64,000 bases of DNA. Origin: Hippasteria phrygiana. Its lineage: Eukaryota; Echinodermata; Asteroidea; Valvatida; Goniasteridae. Positions 12,701 through 27,700 of this stretch are shown here, piece after piece. The DNA lies in the NCBI GenBank assembly GCA_037893225.1, contig JAZGUH010000117.1, forward strand, positions 434,001-498,000. The letters are read 5' to 3'. The notes under the pieces were generated by a model. It was not told the DNA's origin. It saw nothing but the letters and a program-made list of their open reading frames with translations, and did not search any database. Position 1 is the first letter of the stretch. Every line of letters starts with the position of its first letter. A program made the translations under genes and the position numbers.

Positions 12701-15700
12701 TTTCTTCCTATAAAATAAAATGTTGCCGGCAGCTGTTTTGTGATGGTATGTGTGTACTCTCTTTCCGTTTGTGAAGGTGGTCGAGTTTAAAAGTGGCTCA
12801 CCTGCTGCAGATTTCGAAGAGGCCAATCGGGTGTGCACTAACTTTGGCGGAGGCTTGGCGAGTTTCCATCATCCTGATGAGGAAAAGTATTTGGTGAACA
12901 ACATGTAGGTCATGAACAACAAATCTGGATGATATGAATACATGAAGGACATTGTTACATCCATGTTGCTATAAAATTCCAGGTCCTTTTTGCAATCCAA
13001 GTAATTCGCTCTTACACGGTTTTCCCAATCGTAACAATTCTAAAGAACACTTACACATTGCTGTGATATGCAATAAGATTGTGACAGTTATGCCCTTCAT
13101 CATGTACAACAAGAGCAAGAAAAGACTGAACTAATATGCCCCACCCATTGACATACTTATTGACCAGTGGTGTAGTCAGAGGGGCAAGGGGGAAGCAACC
13201 ACCCCCACCCCCCACCCCCCACCCCCCACCCCCCCACCCCCCCACCCCCCCCCCCACCCCCCTTTTAACATTTTGGTACTGAAAATCTTGAAAATGCTGT
13301 GCCGCTCCCTTGCCACCCTCCCCTCTCCCAACAGAACCTGACAATGCCACTTTTATTGTCCAACTGCAGCCACGTGCACCACACGTCAGTCACACACACC
13401 TGTCAGAGTTTTTGTCGGACCATAGTCCCATCTGGATTGGTCAATACGAAGCAGAATAGATCAGGCTATTGACTGATCTGTCGTCCCTTGATGTGTTGAA
13501 CAACCACAGCCCCCCGTACGCCACATGTTCATCACCTTTTTCGGACTTTAGTCGGACCATTGTCGTGGGTGTGATCGGTCAATTATGTCAAGAAGTGGAG
13601 CTTGTCGGTCTATTGGAGTGAGTGAAATAAGATCGGCACTCATAAAGTATCCTGTCAAATACAACATTTGATTTGCTTATCATATACTTCACTTTTTTTC
13701 GACAGCAAACTGACAACGTCGCGGCGATTTTGGATTGGGCTGAACGACCAACGTAACGAGGGAGGTAAGTCACTGCCGTCTGAACCCTTTAAAAAGAAAA
13801 ATTTGAAAGAGCATGACCTGCAAACAACTGAAGGCAAAATTGAACCAAGCTTTATACTTAATTAGTGACTTTTCTTGAACCAAGCTTACTTTTTATAGTG
13901 ACTTTTCTTTGCATATGAGCTGTGTCATGGTTCAAAACCAATGATGACCCTAGGTTCATTGTAAACCCACAATGGCCCTTATGAATGGTAGGAGTTTATT
14001 CATGGTTCATTGAACCTGGGATGACCTTTATGAATGATAGCAATTCAGTATGGTTCATTGAACCTATTGACTGTCATGTTTGTAGACATCACAACATGAT
14101 TCTTTGAACCTACTTTAACCTTTATGAATGGCAGTAGTTAGTCGTGGTTTATCATACCACTGAACCGTTATGAATCCTACAAGTCCTATATATCATGGTT
14201 TTATACTGAATCCACAGTAACCTTTGTGAATACGAGTAGCATATAGCCATGGTCCATTGAGCCTGCAACAAATAGACTGGACATTGAATAGGTTCTTTAA
14301 ACCTACAATGACCTCCATAAACAGTGGTAGAATATGCCACGGTTCATCGATCCCACAGTGACCTTCATGAATGTTAGGTCGCTATTATGAACCATTAAAC
14401 CCACAATGATGTTCAGAAATAGCAGACCCATTTTCCTATTGTTTTTTTGTGTTTTAAGTATCAAGTATCAAGATTGTACTTGCTGCATCGGACCCCAAAA
14501 CATGTTTCGGTTGTCCAATGCCATTGAGCAAAATAAATCGGATTTGGCTTATCTCGCTCTCTTTAACATTGTTCAGTGTTTACACTTCAACAAAAGCAAC
14601 GTGAAAATTCCTGTCATTTTAATTGTTGCTTCTCCAGGTTACGTGTGGAGTGACGGTACACAGGTGGAATACACAAACTGGGATGATTTTCAGCCGAACG
14701 ACTTTTTTGGTTTTCAAGAGTGTGTAGAGACAGACATGAAGGGAGGGAAGTGGAACGATAACTACTGCTGGAATGAACTCAACTATATTTGTTCCATTGC
14801 CAAAGGTATAATACCAAGCTGCATTAAGGCACATATTAGACCGCGTTTACACTGGATCCGGCAAAGGTGGATCGGGATTTGCGGGCTAATAAAACCACAG
14901 GGAAGCTTAACCGCAAATAAACTGTGCTGCTTTTACACTAGATCCCGATCCTCCTTCGATCCACCATTTACAGCCGAAGGAAGGTCATTGAGTGTGTGCA
15001 GTAGCCGACCTTAACGGTCATTTTTTCGCACAACTAAAAACATAACGTACGAACATGTTTGTCGTTTGTTTTTTATTTTGTTGCATCATTTGTCATTTTT
15101 CAACGTGAAACGACAGCTGAAAACAACTAATCTTTTGACCACTTTTCAGCTTGTTATTCGGATACAAAGCACCAAAATATTACCGGAAATCGCACCAGGA
15201 ATATCATAGCCTGAACGTAGGGGCAAATCAACGAACCAACAATGACCTATAAGATATAAACAGGCTGTATAATATTTTGGGAATTAGGAACTCCCCAGAT
15301 GACGAAGTCACGCACGTGAAGGAGAGAGAATGACACGATGCAGACGGAGTACCAACCATGCATTTGCAGTGTACATGAACCGCGTGGGAACCAGCGCAGC
15401 GTACGCGTCTCCACAGAATCATACATACTGGATGTTGTTGTGTCAAATTGCGGGGTCTGATCCAGCAATTGCGGATCGAATCTCCCTAGAAAGGGGTATC
15501 GAGAAAGGTGGATCAGATCCGGATCAGACCCCGATCCACCTCGCATTTACACTTGCGGTCGACGGGTGGTTGATCCCCTTTTAATCCAATTGCTGGGTTC
15601 GATCCCCCTTTTAATCCAATTGCCGGATCTAGTGTAAACGCGGTGCTAGAGACGAGGGGTCTGGGCCTCAATGAGTAGATTTTCAATAAACGGTAAAGAG

Positions 15701-18700
15701 TAGATTTTCGTTAAACGGTAATTTTTAACAAACTTCACATTAAATTTGACTATTGAAGTTATTATCATTCGCTGATTTTGTGGAGTAAATAATCTTTTGC
15801 ACAGAAGAATAAACGGTAGTATTTTAATAGTTTATAATGAATGCCCAAAGAAAAAAAAAAACAGACAGAAAATTCTGAACGTTGCATTTTCAAATTGATT
15901 TTTGTCCTCTCTCTTTCAGGGCAGGCGGTGGTCACAACGGCAGTCCCTCAAGGTACACCTTCATTATTTTCATTTCAGAAATTGTACTTTTGAGACGTTT
16001 GCACAGTGCGCATTTACTACTCAACAAACAGTGTCAGTTTGTGGTGCTGTAGCCCAAAAAGTTCGGAAAAGCTCCTTAATTTGTGCATATTTGATCTAAA
16101 CGAAATATTTATAATTGCCAGAAATCTGGTTTACAGAAATTGCCCTTACGAAAATGCCAATCTTGAATCATGCTGGTTTATCAAACACTCCAAAAGTGTT
16201 CAATAGAGCGCAATACGTATGCGCGCCATACTCGCATACCTTCACTGTTGAACGTGAATATGCAATGCGGACGGCATACCAAGCATCCCTACCACGGATG
16301 TGGTGTGCATACGGATGGCGAGTGAGGGAATGGATGCCTTTTCCCCCAAGATTTTTTTATTTTTTGCTATTGGTAACATATCGCAGAGATAATTCCCTTC
16401 AGGTCAAAAGATCTGCAACTATATAGGAACGAAAGGAGTACTTTTCTTTTCACTACGTTTGTAGCGGTCACCATGTTTGTTTAAGTTTCTTTCCGGTTTA
16501 ACGCACTTAAGCCAGATGACGTCTATACACGTCCAAACAAAAATTTGCCACCTCGCTGGATGACGTCTGTACATGCATTCTCTGCATTTACAATCCATTG
16601 TTGGATTATTGTGTATGTTACGCTTGGCTGCACAAGCCTCTTGTGTCTGTTTCGCTTGGCTGCACAGGCCGCCCCCGCACCCCGCGCCTCATTATAAATA
16701 ACCGTACTCAAGGGGTTAATGTACCTACCCATCTGTAATCTGCTGTTAACAACCAGAAGGGAATGGAACCACAGATTTATTTTTTAATACTGAAATGTAC
16801 TAATTTGGCCCCAGAAACTCTATTGAAAATAAAGGGCAATGGAAAAGTGAAGAGGATGTTGGGATGATGTGGCTCTTCACCATGTTACTATCAACTTATC
16901 TCAGGGTCTCCATGCTATGACGATGATCCCAGTTGGTTACACCTGAAGAATTTCTGCTATCAGTTCAACAGTTTCCTTTGGAGCGATTGGTACAGCGCTG
17001 AGAAATATTGTCACGAAGAAAAATCCCACCTCGTTTCCATCCACAGCGACGATGAAAACGATTTCGTCAAAAGCCATGTAAGTAGTAGTACGTGTCAGTC
17101 CCACCCTTGAATACCCAGCAGTGTCTGTGGAGGTTTGGTTCATTATAGTCCTGTATATGTGACCCGCTCTGGAAAAAGGTATATTATGTCGCAAAATATA
17201 AAAAATTTGTTTGATGTATGTTTGGAAAGCCCGCAATGTAAGCTTTCATTTGGTACGTGGTAGAGCTCCAAAGCCCTTTCTATCCTGGAGATATCGCATT
17301 GTTGCATATTAATTAGTTCTATGGAGTTCAAACTGCACAACAGAGAAAACAGGCTTTGAAATAGCTAGTTCTAATACAATGCAATGCAACAATGCACTCT
17401 AAAAAGGTTATTTTTTCATTTTATTAACTGAAATCAACATTGTTGTGCACCAAACCTTAAACTTTAGATATTTAAGATGTCATTAAAAACAAAAAACAAA
17501 AATGAATTTTGATGAAAAATTTCACCCTCAACGTTTAAAGGGCCATTACACGTAAATGCATAGCGCGACTTATATCCCCTTTTTCTGGAGCGGGTCACAT
17601 ATTATATAGGACCACACTTATTCCAACGTCCCCACCAGAGCGTATTACACTTAATTGCATCAACATGAACATAGTATTGTTTTAATTTTGCTGGGACAAA
17701 CATTTTATACGGGACAAAGTGCGTGAAACTACTTTGTATACATGTTTGAAGCCTCTATACAGGGCGAGTACAAAAAAACAGTCCCGAAACGGTGTCTGAC
17801 GTCAGAGGTCCGTAACAAATCTGGCCACATTTGATGATTTGTTTTTGTTTTACTATAGGGAGGCTTCTGTCTAATATACAATCATATCTATACATGGTTC
17901 TCCCTGAACCATATTAACCCGTGAAGTTCCCATGGTTCTCCCCTGAACCATATTTCTCACTAATCGACAGTAGAGAAAAACGAGTTGCACGAAATTGGTT
18001 CTCCCTCGAACCCTTCTCACTTAACGAAGGTTGAGATACGAGTTGTGCGATAAGGTTCTTTTCAGAACCCATACCTCTCGTTAGTTGAGATAAACACATG
18101 GTGTTACCGCAAACCGAAACGATATCATATCTATACTCTTATAAAATAATTTACGCACAATTAACAAAAAGCAGGAAAACACTTTGACGCGGCTTGCTTT
18201 ATTCACCGCGTATTACTTTCAAATCACTGACATTTTAATAACAGCTTCTTGAGTAATCTGGCGGGTTATAAGCATATAGTGGCATTAAAATGTATTGTTG
18301 AAAATTAACAGTTGAAATATCTTCTACCTTTTTCAACTTTAGTTGCAATACGGCGACTATTGGATTGGTCTCAAATCAAACTTAACACATCCAGGCCAAT
18401 ACGAGTAAGTTTTATACTAGAAAATCATTTTCTATAGAAAATAGTTTCCACCAAGAAATTATAATTTGGCTTTCTGCATATTTTTAATACAATTTTATAA
18501 AGTTCCGGGAAAAGCGGTGGCGTATCCAGGTTATAGATTTGGGGGGGGAAAATGCAAAAATGTTATTCAAAAGTTTACCCCAAGTGTTTTTGTTGCGACA
18601 GAATATTTTTGTGAAAGGTGACCTCATTTTTTGCCTGGAAATATATTTCAAAGAGGTGGGATTGGAAGCGGTGGTGCTGTAAAATAAATAGCAACATGTT

Positions 18701-21700
18701 GCGGGGAACCCCCTCTAAAACCCACTGCGACATTTTACTACTTTTTATAACTGGATATGCCACTTGTTGGGGGGGGGGGGGTGAGGAATCCAATCACAAG
18801 CACATTTTGAGAGTATTTTGAATTTGTGCTCAGTGACTGTTAGATTGATTCCCACACCCCAAATATGGGAATCGTGGTAGTTGGATGCAGCATTTTTGAT
18901 TGGCCGTCGTGCTCACAAGCACTGTAATCATTGCCTGTTTTTAAATAGCTGGATGTTGTTTTCATTCTCGAAAATCTTTTTTTCATTCACAAAGAAATGT
19001 ATTTTGCTGAATGCACCTGTTTTTTGGAAACTTGTTTGCAGCAGTTAAAATATCACAAAATTTAATTTGCGAAAATAATGTTTTTACACCGTAAAGCTAT
19101 GGAGCTCACTGTACACACTTATATCTTGCTTTATTGATGCACCGATGTGGTGGTATTAACGGGCGGACCTTTATGAACAGTCTAAACAGCAATTGGAAAG
19201 AGTTCCATATCCGGCCATCACTTGGACCTCGTGCACAAAGTCTATGGGCCATGACAGAAAAAGTATTTTCAAAGAATAAGTTGAAATTTTTTCCCTCCTA
19301 AATTTGTGTTTCTTCATCAGATTTACACTTTTTGGTAGTTGTTAAGTCATATTAAGGGAAAATAATTGATGGCCGGATATGGAAATCTTTCCCAGCAATT
19401 TCTGAGATTAAATTTTTGGGATTGGCTCTCTTTAACGGGTACCCTGGTACCTGTGCTTGTTTTTCAATCTCGTCTTTATTTAGGGGTCCCGTTGAAATCA
19501 CATTTTTGTGTGTAAGTTTTGTCCCGAGTTTCTGTGCGCATGTGGTTTAAGTTCACCACTTCGTAACCATGGCAACATTATGAATTGTTTTTTGTATCAT
19601 TTTGTTTTGTTTTTTTAGGTGGATAGATGAAAGCCCATTCAGCTATCAAAAATGGCAAAGCCCACCAGACGGCGAATATGGCGACAAGCTGTGTGTCATG
19701 ATAACTGGAGGATATGATGATCCAGATACAGGTAAAAAAAGAAACGACCAACCTCATCATTACCATGGTTATGATCCTGCTGCGCCATGTCTCCCAGCAT
19801 GCCTTGCGTTATCTTAAAGGAGGAACGTACACACAACCCATGGAGTCTATTATTGCTTGAATGGGGTCTAGAATTCACGACCAGAAGATAGGAATGAGGT
19901 GTTCAGTAGTTAAGGTTGGCAAAAAGTCTCAAGTTGCACCAAAGATTTTTTGTTTGTCAGCTAGGGTACTCCATGGGCGTCGGACACCAAAGCCTTCAAT
20001 AAAACAAGGCAAACCAAAAACAAAAAAATTGTAAAAAAAAAAATAATAATAATAATAATAATAATAATAATTGTAAAAATACAAAACGGTCATAGACATG
20101 AAGTTCAACTTGTCTTCAAGCATTTAACCATATGTTTAAAAAGATGCAGGCGTGATTATGAATGCATGTGTCATATGAAATAAAAAGAAGATGATGGTGT
20201 TCAATTTTGTTTTGAAATCTTCCCCGTCTGTTCATGCAAAGCGAGCTTTTGTTGTTTGATAATAGAAGGAAGTCTTTGTCAGAAGAGCATAATAATAGAA
20301 CTAACATTATTTCTCCAAATGGCCCACTAAAACAGTTTCGAATTAAATACAGTGATTGGAAATAGATTCTTAAATCAAATGAAACTTTGAACCCTCTCCG
20401 GGAGAATTGTAGACAGCTCTATAAAAAGGACACCACTGCTATGCCTCGGATAAAATCACGTTTTGCGTTAAACTTAAAACCCACAGTTTTGTAAAGATGG
20501 AATTTGCGTCGGGGATGATGATGTAAATTAGAACAGAGATTTTCTCTTTTGTCCTTTCCCGACGTAATATATAAAGTTTCCGAGAGCCTGTGTGAGAAAA
20601 TTCACAGGCTTGTAATTACTCGGGGCCTCAGGCTGGATGAGCACTGAGCATACAGCCAGGCTCTGGGAAAGCACCGAGCATACAGCCAGGCTTTGGAAAG
20701 CACCGAGCATGCAGCTAGGCTCTGGAAAGCACCAAGCATACAGCCAGGCTCTGGAAAGCACCGACCATACAGCCAGGCTCTGGAAAGCACTGAGCATATA
20801 TACACCTAGGCTCTGGAAAGCACCGAGCATACAGCCAGGCTCTGGAAAGCACTGAGCATGCAGCTAGGCTCTGGAAAGCACCGAGCATACAGCCAGGCTC
20901 TGGAAAGCACCGAGCATACAGCCAGGCTCTGGAAAGCACTGAGCATACAGCCAGGCTCTGGAAAGCACCGAGCATACAGCCAGGCTCTGGAAAGCACCGA
21001 GCATACAGCCAGGCTCTGGAAAGCACCGAGCATGCAGCTAGGCTCTGGAAAGCACCAAGCATACAGCCAGGCTCTGGAAAGCACCGACCATACAGCCAGG
21101 CTCTGGAAAGCACTGAGCATATATACACCTAGGCTCTGGAAAGCACCGAGCATACAGCCAGGCTCTGGAAAGCACTGAGCATGCAGCTAGGCTCTGGAAA
21201 GCACCGAGCATACAGCCAGGCTCTGGAAAGCACCGAGCATACAGCCAGGCTCTGGAAAGCACTGAGCATACAGCCAGGCTCTGGAAAGCACCGAGCATAC
21301 AGCCAGGCTCTGGAAAGCACCGAGCATACAGCCAGGCTCTGGAAAGCACCGAGCATACAGCCAGGCTCTGGAAAGCACCAAGCATCTAGCCAGGCTCTGG
21401 AAAGCACTGAGCATACTGCCAGGCTCTGGAAAGCACTGAGCATACACCTAGGCTCTGGAAAGCACCGAGCATACAGCCAGGCTCTGGAAAGCACCGAGCA
21501 TACAGCAAGGCTCTGGGAAAGCACTGAGCATACAGCCAGGCTCTGGAAAGCACTGAGCATACAGCCAGGCTCTGGAAAGCACCGAGCATACAGCCAGGCT
21601 CTGGAAAGCACTGAGCATACATACAGTGCTTCATATATTACGTCGGGAAGGGGCAAAAGAGAAAATCTCTGTTCTAATTTAGACAATGTTGTAATCACTT

Positions 21701-24700
21701 TCTCAAATCTACATAGGTCCCAATTAAAACAATAGATATGCCACTGAATCGCATTTATTTGTTCGTTTCGCTCAAAGCCAACAAAGGTCAGTGGACTGAT
21801 CATAATTGTGGCAAAAGTGTCCCGTTTGTCTGCAAGAAGAGTTTTGACGATTCGGATATCGGGATCCACCCTCCGCCAACCCCGCCCCCAAAAGGGTCAT
21901 GTCTGGAGGGATGGCAGAAGTACAGTGATGCCCGGTGTTATAAGATGATGGGCCTAGGTGGACAGGATGCTAAATTGAGCTGGCTTGATGCCAAGAAAGC
22001 TTGTAGCGACGCGGGAGCCACCATTGCCACCGTTCATAGCATGGATGTTCACTGTAAGTAAACACACTTTTGAACCCGTTTTTGTTTTCATTTATTTATA
22101 CAAAGCACTAGTAAGAGAAGCATGAGAATTTGGTTGGGAATCATGTTTTTACCAAGGAAGACTTTTCATACTAAGCAAATTTTTGTTCATTCAATCTTGG
22201 GTTTTGCCCTTCACCGACGTATTTCATAAACACTGTATACTCAGTGTTGTCCCGAACATTTTTGTGCTTAACCCCTTGCCTACGGATGACGCCATAGGGC
22301 TAAAAAAAACAGTGTCACCATGCCAGATGACACCACTGGCTGTCGTTTGTGCAGTTTTAATCCATTGTTGGATTATTGTGTATGTCATGCTTGACTGCAC
22401 AAACACATTGTAGCGGTTCGATTTGGCTGCCAAAACCACTGCAACACCCCTGACGTCTTCCGTAAAATACCGTGCCCAAGGGGTTAAGCAATTTACTTCT
22501 GGGACCAATTTAATAAAGCTGCTTATAAAAAGCACAAACGTTGTTTAAGCATGAAAAACCTTGCTTAGTAAAAATCAGGTTACCAGCCAAAACTCCATGT
22601 GATGTATATTGCTTGTGACTGGTATTTAGCTGCTGTTCGCTGAGTAACCTGTTTTACTATTAAAGTAATTTTTTATTTTTTTTGGGCTCAAAGGTATAGT
22701 ATACATCATTTGCAAACATTAAAAAGTACTGAATTATTACAAAATACCGTACTAGACTGTAAGTAAATAGCAGTCTCAAGCATCCTGTGAAATCATGGCA
22801 CCTGCATGGTGTGCTGTCGTTTTCAAGAAAATTGGAAATTTATATCGGCCGACATTTGTTGGAAATAGTATAGTTTCTCTACCTGATAATTCCCTGATGT
22901 CTATAAGTTGCTAAGTATGAGGGAACCAGACTACTAGAACATAAATTTTTCTCTCTATGAAGACTACGGTTTTCCCAGCATCTATGCACACAAAACTTTA
23001 AACAGGTCAGTGTTGCAGTATTTGCTACCACCCTATAAAATACTAACCCCCCAATCTTAAAAAGGATTGATGTATGATTATAGCAGCTCTATGAAACTGG
23101 TCCCTGTTCTGGTGTGCAGGGCAGATACACATTTGGAATTTGCTTTATACGTGAATCATCTCCAATGCCTATCAAGTACATCAAATATTTTTAGTATGTT
23201 GTTGTGTACAGTTACTGACAGTTCTGTTTGGTTCACGTTAAGATTGAGACAAAGGACTATAATTATTTTCTTGGTTTTGGATTTAGGTTTTTTGGTTTTT
23301 TGGTGTTTTTGTTTTTTGTTTTTTGTTTTGTTGTTGTTGTTGTTGTTGTTGTTGTTTTTTTTGGTTTGTGATTTGTGGTTTGTGGTTTGTAAAACCCAAT
23401 CCTGCCAGCTGTGCAATGTCATGATAAATGACATGACTACAACTGACCACAAGTGACTTTAAGTGACTTTAAAAATGAAAATCCTAGATACGTGCTCAGG
23501 TCAGACTGTGCTCAGGTCAGACTGTGCTCAGGTCAGACTGTGCTCAGGTCAGACTGTGCTCACATGATAGACCGTATTGAATACCTACGTCGCCATAGCA
23601 ACAACAATTGGCCACCATTTTGTGGGACAGGCATATGATAATATCAGCACATATTATTGTATGCGTGTGTCTCTCAAGATGGCTGCCAGGACGTCATATT
23701 AATCTGTAATTTATGGCAAAACAATACAACTGCATTTTTGTGTACCTCATATCAGCCCCCCCCCCCCCCCCCCATTTCTTTAAATATTGTCAAAATCTTC
23801 GGGATTTTCTGGACTGTAGATTCGTTGACGGTTGATTTGATCGACGCTGATGGTGACGTGTGGATTGGGATGTCTAACCTTGGAACTCAAGGCCAGTACC
23901 TGTGGACTGATAGCAGCCCACTTGATATTGACCCTATCCCCTGGGGATATGATCAGCCATACTACGACTACTACCTTGTAATTAATGTATTTCATTTTTC
24001 TTTAAAAACGTTTTATGAAAATAACAAGTGCATCCCTCAAACTTGTGCCACTGCTCAATTTCATAGTGTTGCTTAGCACAGTATTCTGTGAATAGAGCCC
24101 CCGTGCATTCAAATATTTTTTTCCCTTAACCCTTTGCATACAAAAGACGCCTGTGGGGTGCAAACAAAAACAGTGCCACCAGGCCGGATGACGTCTATAT
24201 GACACCATTTTCTGCATTTTCAATCCATTGTTGGATTATAGTGTTCGTTACGCTTGGCTGCACAAGCTTTTTGTGTCCGTTTCGCTTGGCTGCAAAGCCG
24301 ACACGGCACCCCGGCTCCTCACTGTATATTACCGTACTCAAGGGGTTAAGAGCAGTAGCAAGAATATAAGGGAGCACTGCCTAACCCATGGTCGGGCCAG
24401 GCCATTGAAAAGTCTGGCCAAGCCCAGGCCTTCTGGCTTTTTAGTCTTGCTACTGTGAGCCACAAATTACCTAACAATAGAGCATCTACTGGTGATTGCT
24501 TTTGTTGTCATTCCATTCACGGGCCGGAGATCAAGTCTGGATGAACAATGGGAGCTAGCCAGACTCCAGCGTTATAGTGGGCAGTTTATTATGTAAAACC
24601 AGCGCGCTGCAGCGGATTACAGAAGCCCGAAGACCCGGGCGTTCCCGGGGCTTGGCCAGGCTTTTTAACGGCCTGGCCCGACCATGGGTTACGCAGTGCT

Positions 24701-27700
24701 CCCTAAATTTTGTTGCCAGTGTTTTGTTTGTTTTGTTTTGCTACTAATTATTAAACAGCTCAATGCAATTGGGCCCAGATTATGATGGATTTAAGTTTAG
24801 TGTTGTAACGAGTCATAGAAAATGGTAACTGGAGTCTAGATAAGCCACTCGTTTATCAACAATGTCGAGTCAAGTGGAGTTGCTTATTCACCGTGGTCGA
24901 GTCAAAGGGAGTCAAACCACGTAGTGTATAGCCATACTCAACAAGATCAAGTGGAGTCGACTCACTTTAATAGAGAGCACTGCCTAACCCATGGTCGGGC
25001 CAGGTCGTTGAAAAGCCTGGCCAAGCCCCGGAAACGCCCGGGCCTTCGGGCTTCTATAATCCGCTGCAGTGCGCTGGTTTTACACAATAAACTGCCCACT
25101 AATGCTGGAGTCTGGTTAGCTCCCATTGTTCATCCAGACTTGATCTCCGGCCCGTGAATGGAATGACAACAAAAGCAATCACCAGTAGATGCTCTATTGT
25201 TAGGTAATTTGTGGCTCACAGTAGCAAGACTAAAAAGCCAGAAGGCCTGGGCATGGCCAGGCTTTTCAATGGCCTGGCCCGACCATGGGTTAGGCAGTGC
25301 TCCCTTACTGAACAATGTCAAATCGAGTCAAAAAGCATGGGCGAGTCAGTTCGAGTTGAGCCTCATTTTGTAGGTTGGTTAAATTTTAGCACTTGGCATG
25401 CCATTTTTTGTTTTTATATTAGTCTATTTTTAGCATTTTGGAACAAGAATCCTTATGGGACTTTTCAAGTTGATTCAAGTCGAGTGTTTTTTTTTGGGAG
25501 AGTTGAATTGAGTTGCGTCATATAGGGTTGTCTGTCGAGTTGAGTCGAGTCACTTATTGCAATGACTTGGGTCGAGTCAAGTCACAGAAAAATAGTGAAT
25601 CAAGTCTGATTCGAGATATTACAAAACTGATGTGATGCTAAGTGAAGTTTTCAGTAGAAATGATAATAGATCCTGTGCTCTTCTCCTGGCTTTGAAATTA
25701 TTTCATTGAGCCACCTTCATACATTTTCATGTCAGCTAGTGTGAAGTGACTGAAGTTGTCTAAGGTTATTGCCATAATTTCCCTGCTTACTCAGGAAAAC
25801 ATTTGCATTACACAAATTGGGTTATGTCTCGGCAAGCGCGATAAATACATATTCTACTTTTACTCTAGTTAGGTGTGTGACATTTACGAGAGGTTTGTAT
25901 CCTAAGCTTTTTCACCCAATGTTTATACCTACAGAAACCAAACCAGACAAGTTGTGTGTGCATGAAATACGAAGATGAAGAGACTGGGAAATGGTTCACG
26001 GAAGATTGTGCTACTCTCCACAGCTACGTGTGCAAAAGGGAGCCAGGTCAGTATCACATTAGACTCGACTCAAGTCGGACTTACATTGTTCAATCCGTCT
26101 CTTTAGATCCCCTGTTCATCTGGTTTCCCTCCTGGCCGGCTCATTAAGTCCGACTTGACAGATCCACCAATCAGAATCCCCATGTCGTATTTATTCAAAT
26201 TTGCATATGCAATACATGATTATGCATGGTAATTTTTCAAATACTGCAGTTTGATTGGCCAGTACTACCCTTGTTTCCTACATTGTTAGTTTTTATCATG
26301 TTTCAACTCAGACGACGGACCGGACACAAAGCCCACGCCGCGTCCTGCCTGTTCACACCCCAATTTGAAGGGTTACATGCAGTACGGAACCGCATGCTTC
26401 AAGGTTCACCTGGACATCACAAGGAATTTCACTGACGCCAGTAAATTATGTGAAGCTGAGGGGACAACCCTTGCATCAATTCGGAATGGTTTTGAGCAGA
26501 CTTATCTGATAACATTGACCAAGATGGCAAATGACAGTTCCTGGATTGGTCTGTATGATAATCCGGTAGGTATCTCTACAACATTGCAATAAGCCTAACT
26601 GTGGTGGGCAATGACTATTACAGTCCAGCTTGATTTTACACATTTTACAATGTGTTACTAAAAAACAGACATGATCAGATTCTTGTTTTAATTAAAAGTG
26701 CAAAGAAGGTGGTTTCTTAGAAAATTTTCTTCGAAAATCTTTTCATTGGTTTATACAAGAGGGTAAGTCAATCTTTGTCAAAAGGAACATAATTAAGATC
26801 AGAGTTTTGAAGAAATAAATCTCTGCCATATCTGATTGGTGGATTGTTGATCACGCGCATGGAATTATTCATCTGATCGCACGGTGCGGCCGCACCACAA
26901 AAATAGAAGTTCTATTCAACAGTGAATATAACTTCCATTGCACAGTCACACCATCGGTCGCGCTCTGACCAATCATATGATGAGGATTTTTTCAGGTGTT
27001 GTATAAAACAAATAATGAATGCGTCACGTTCGTGCAATGTAAGAATAATTTAATTCCGTGACGGATTGTAGGGGTGTCCCGAATATACCGAATATTTGAA
27101 TATTAAATCGTCAACCGAATATTTGAATACTTTTTGCCGGTTGAAATATTAAAAAAAAAATATCTGCATGTACAGATTCTATTTTAATAGAAAAGTTACG
27201 GCGATTAGCACTGTCAAATGCCGCATTTTTGTTGACGTAACTTTTTGTGGACAGAGGTTTATTGTTCCCGTCCATAAAACCTTTGACACTTAAAATAATT
27301 ACTACAAAAATGTAAGCTTGGGTTTGGTTTTTTATCAGAACGTTATACGTACCCATAATGATCTTGATACAACAGGCACATGCACAAAAAATGTTGATCG
27401 GGCGGCTCATTTAGAGAGGTTTCATTACCGCACGGTTATTAAAGAGGTGACTACGTTTAGTTCCGCGACGTCATCAGTTTTTGCACTTGTTTGACGTTTT
27501 CCTCGCTCATCCTAAACGTAATCACCTTGTTTACACGGATAGTGGTCGCACTACACGTAAGAATCGAATACAAAAAATAAAAATTGTTATCCATTTTTGT
27601 CGCGTACCGTTTACAGCTAATCGTGAGCGTACGCACTAACCGTGCGCTAACGAAACCTCTCTTATATTGAGCGCCGCACGTAAAACACCAGCGTGCTTTG

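Noticed and set aside
20638..21625. Long open frames on both strands through the 29-bp repeats
   Set aside because: The unit simply lacks stop codons in most frames; the peptides are periodic and frame-independent. No splice signals or conserved domain.
20638..21625. Could the regular 29-bp repeats be a CRISPR array?
   Set aside because: There are no unique spacers, the repeats are head to tail, and the genome is clearly eukaryotic.
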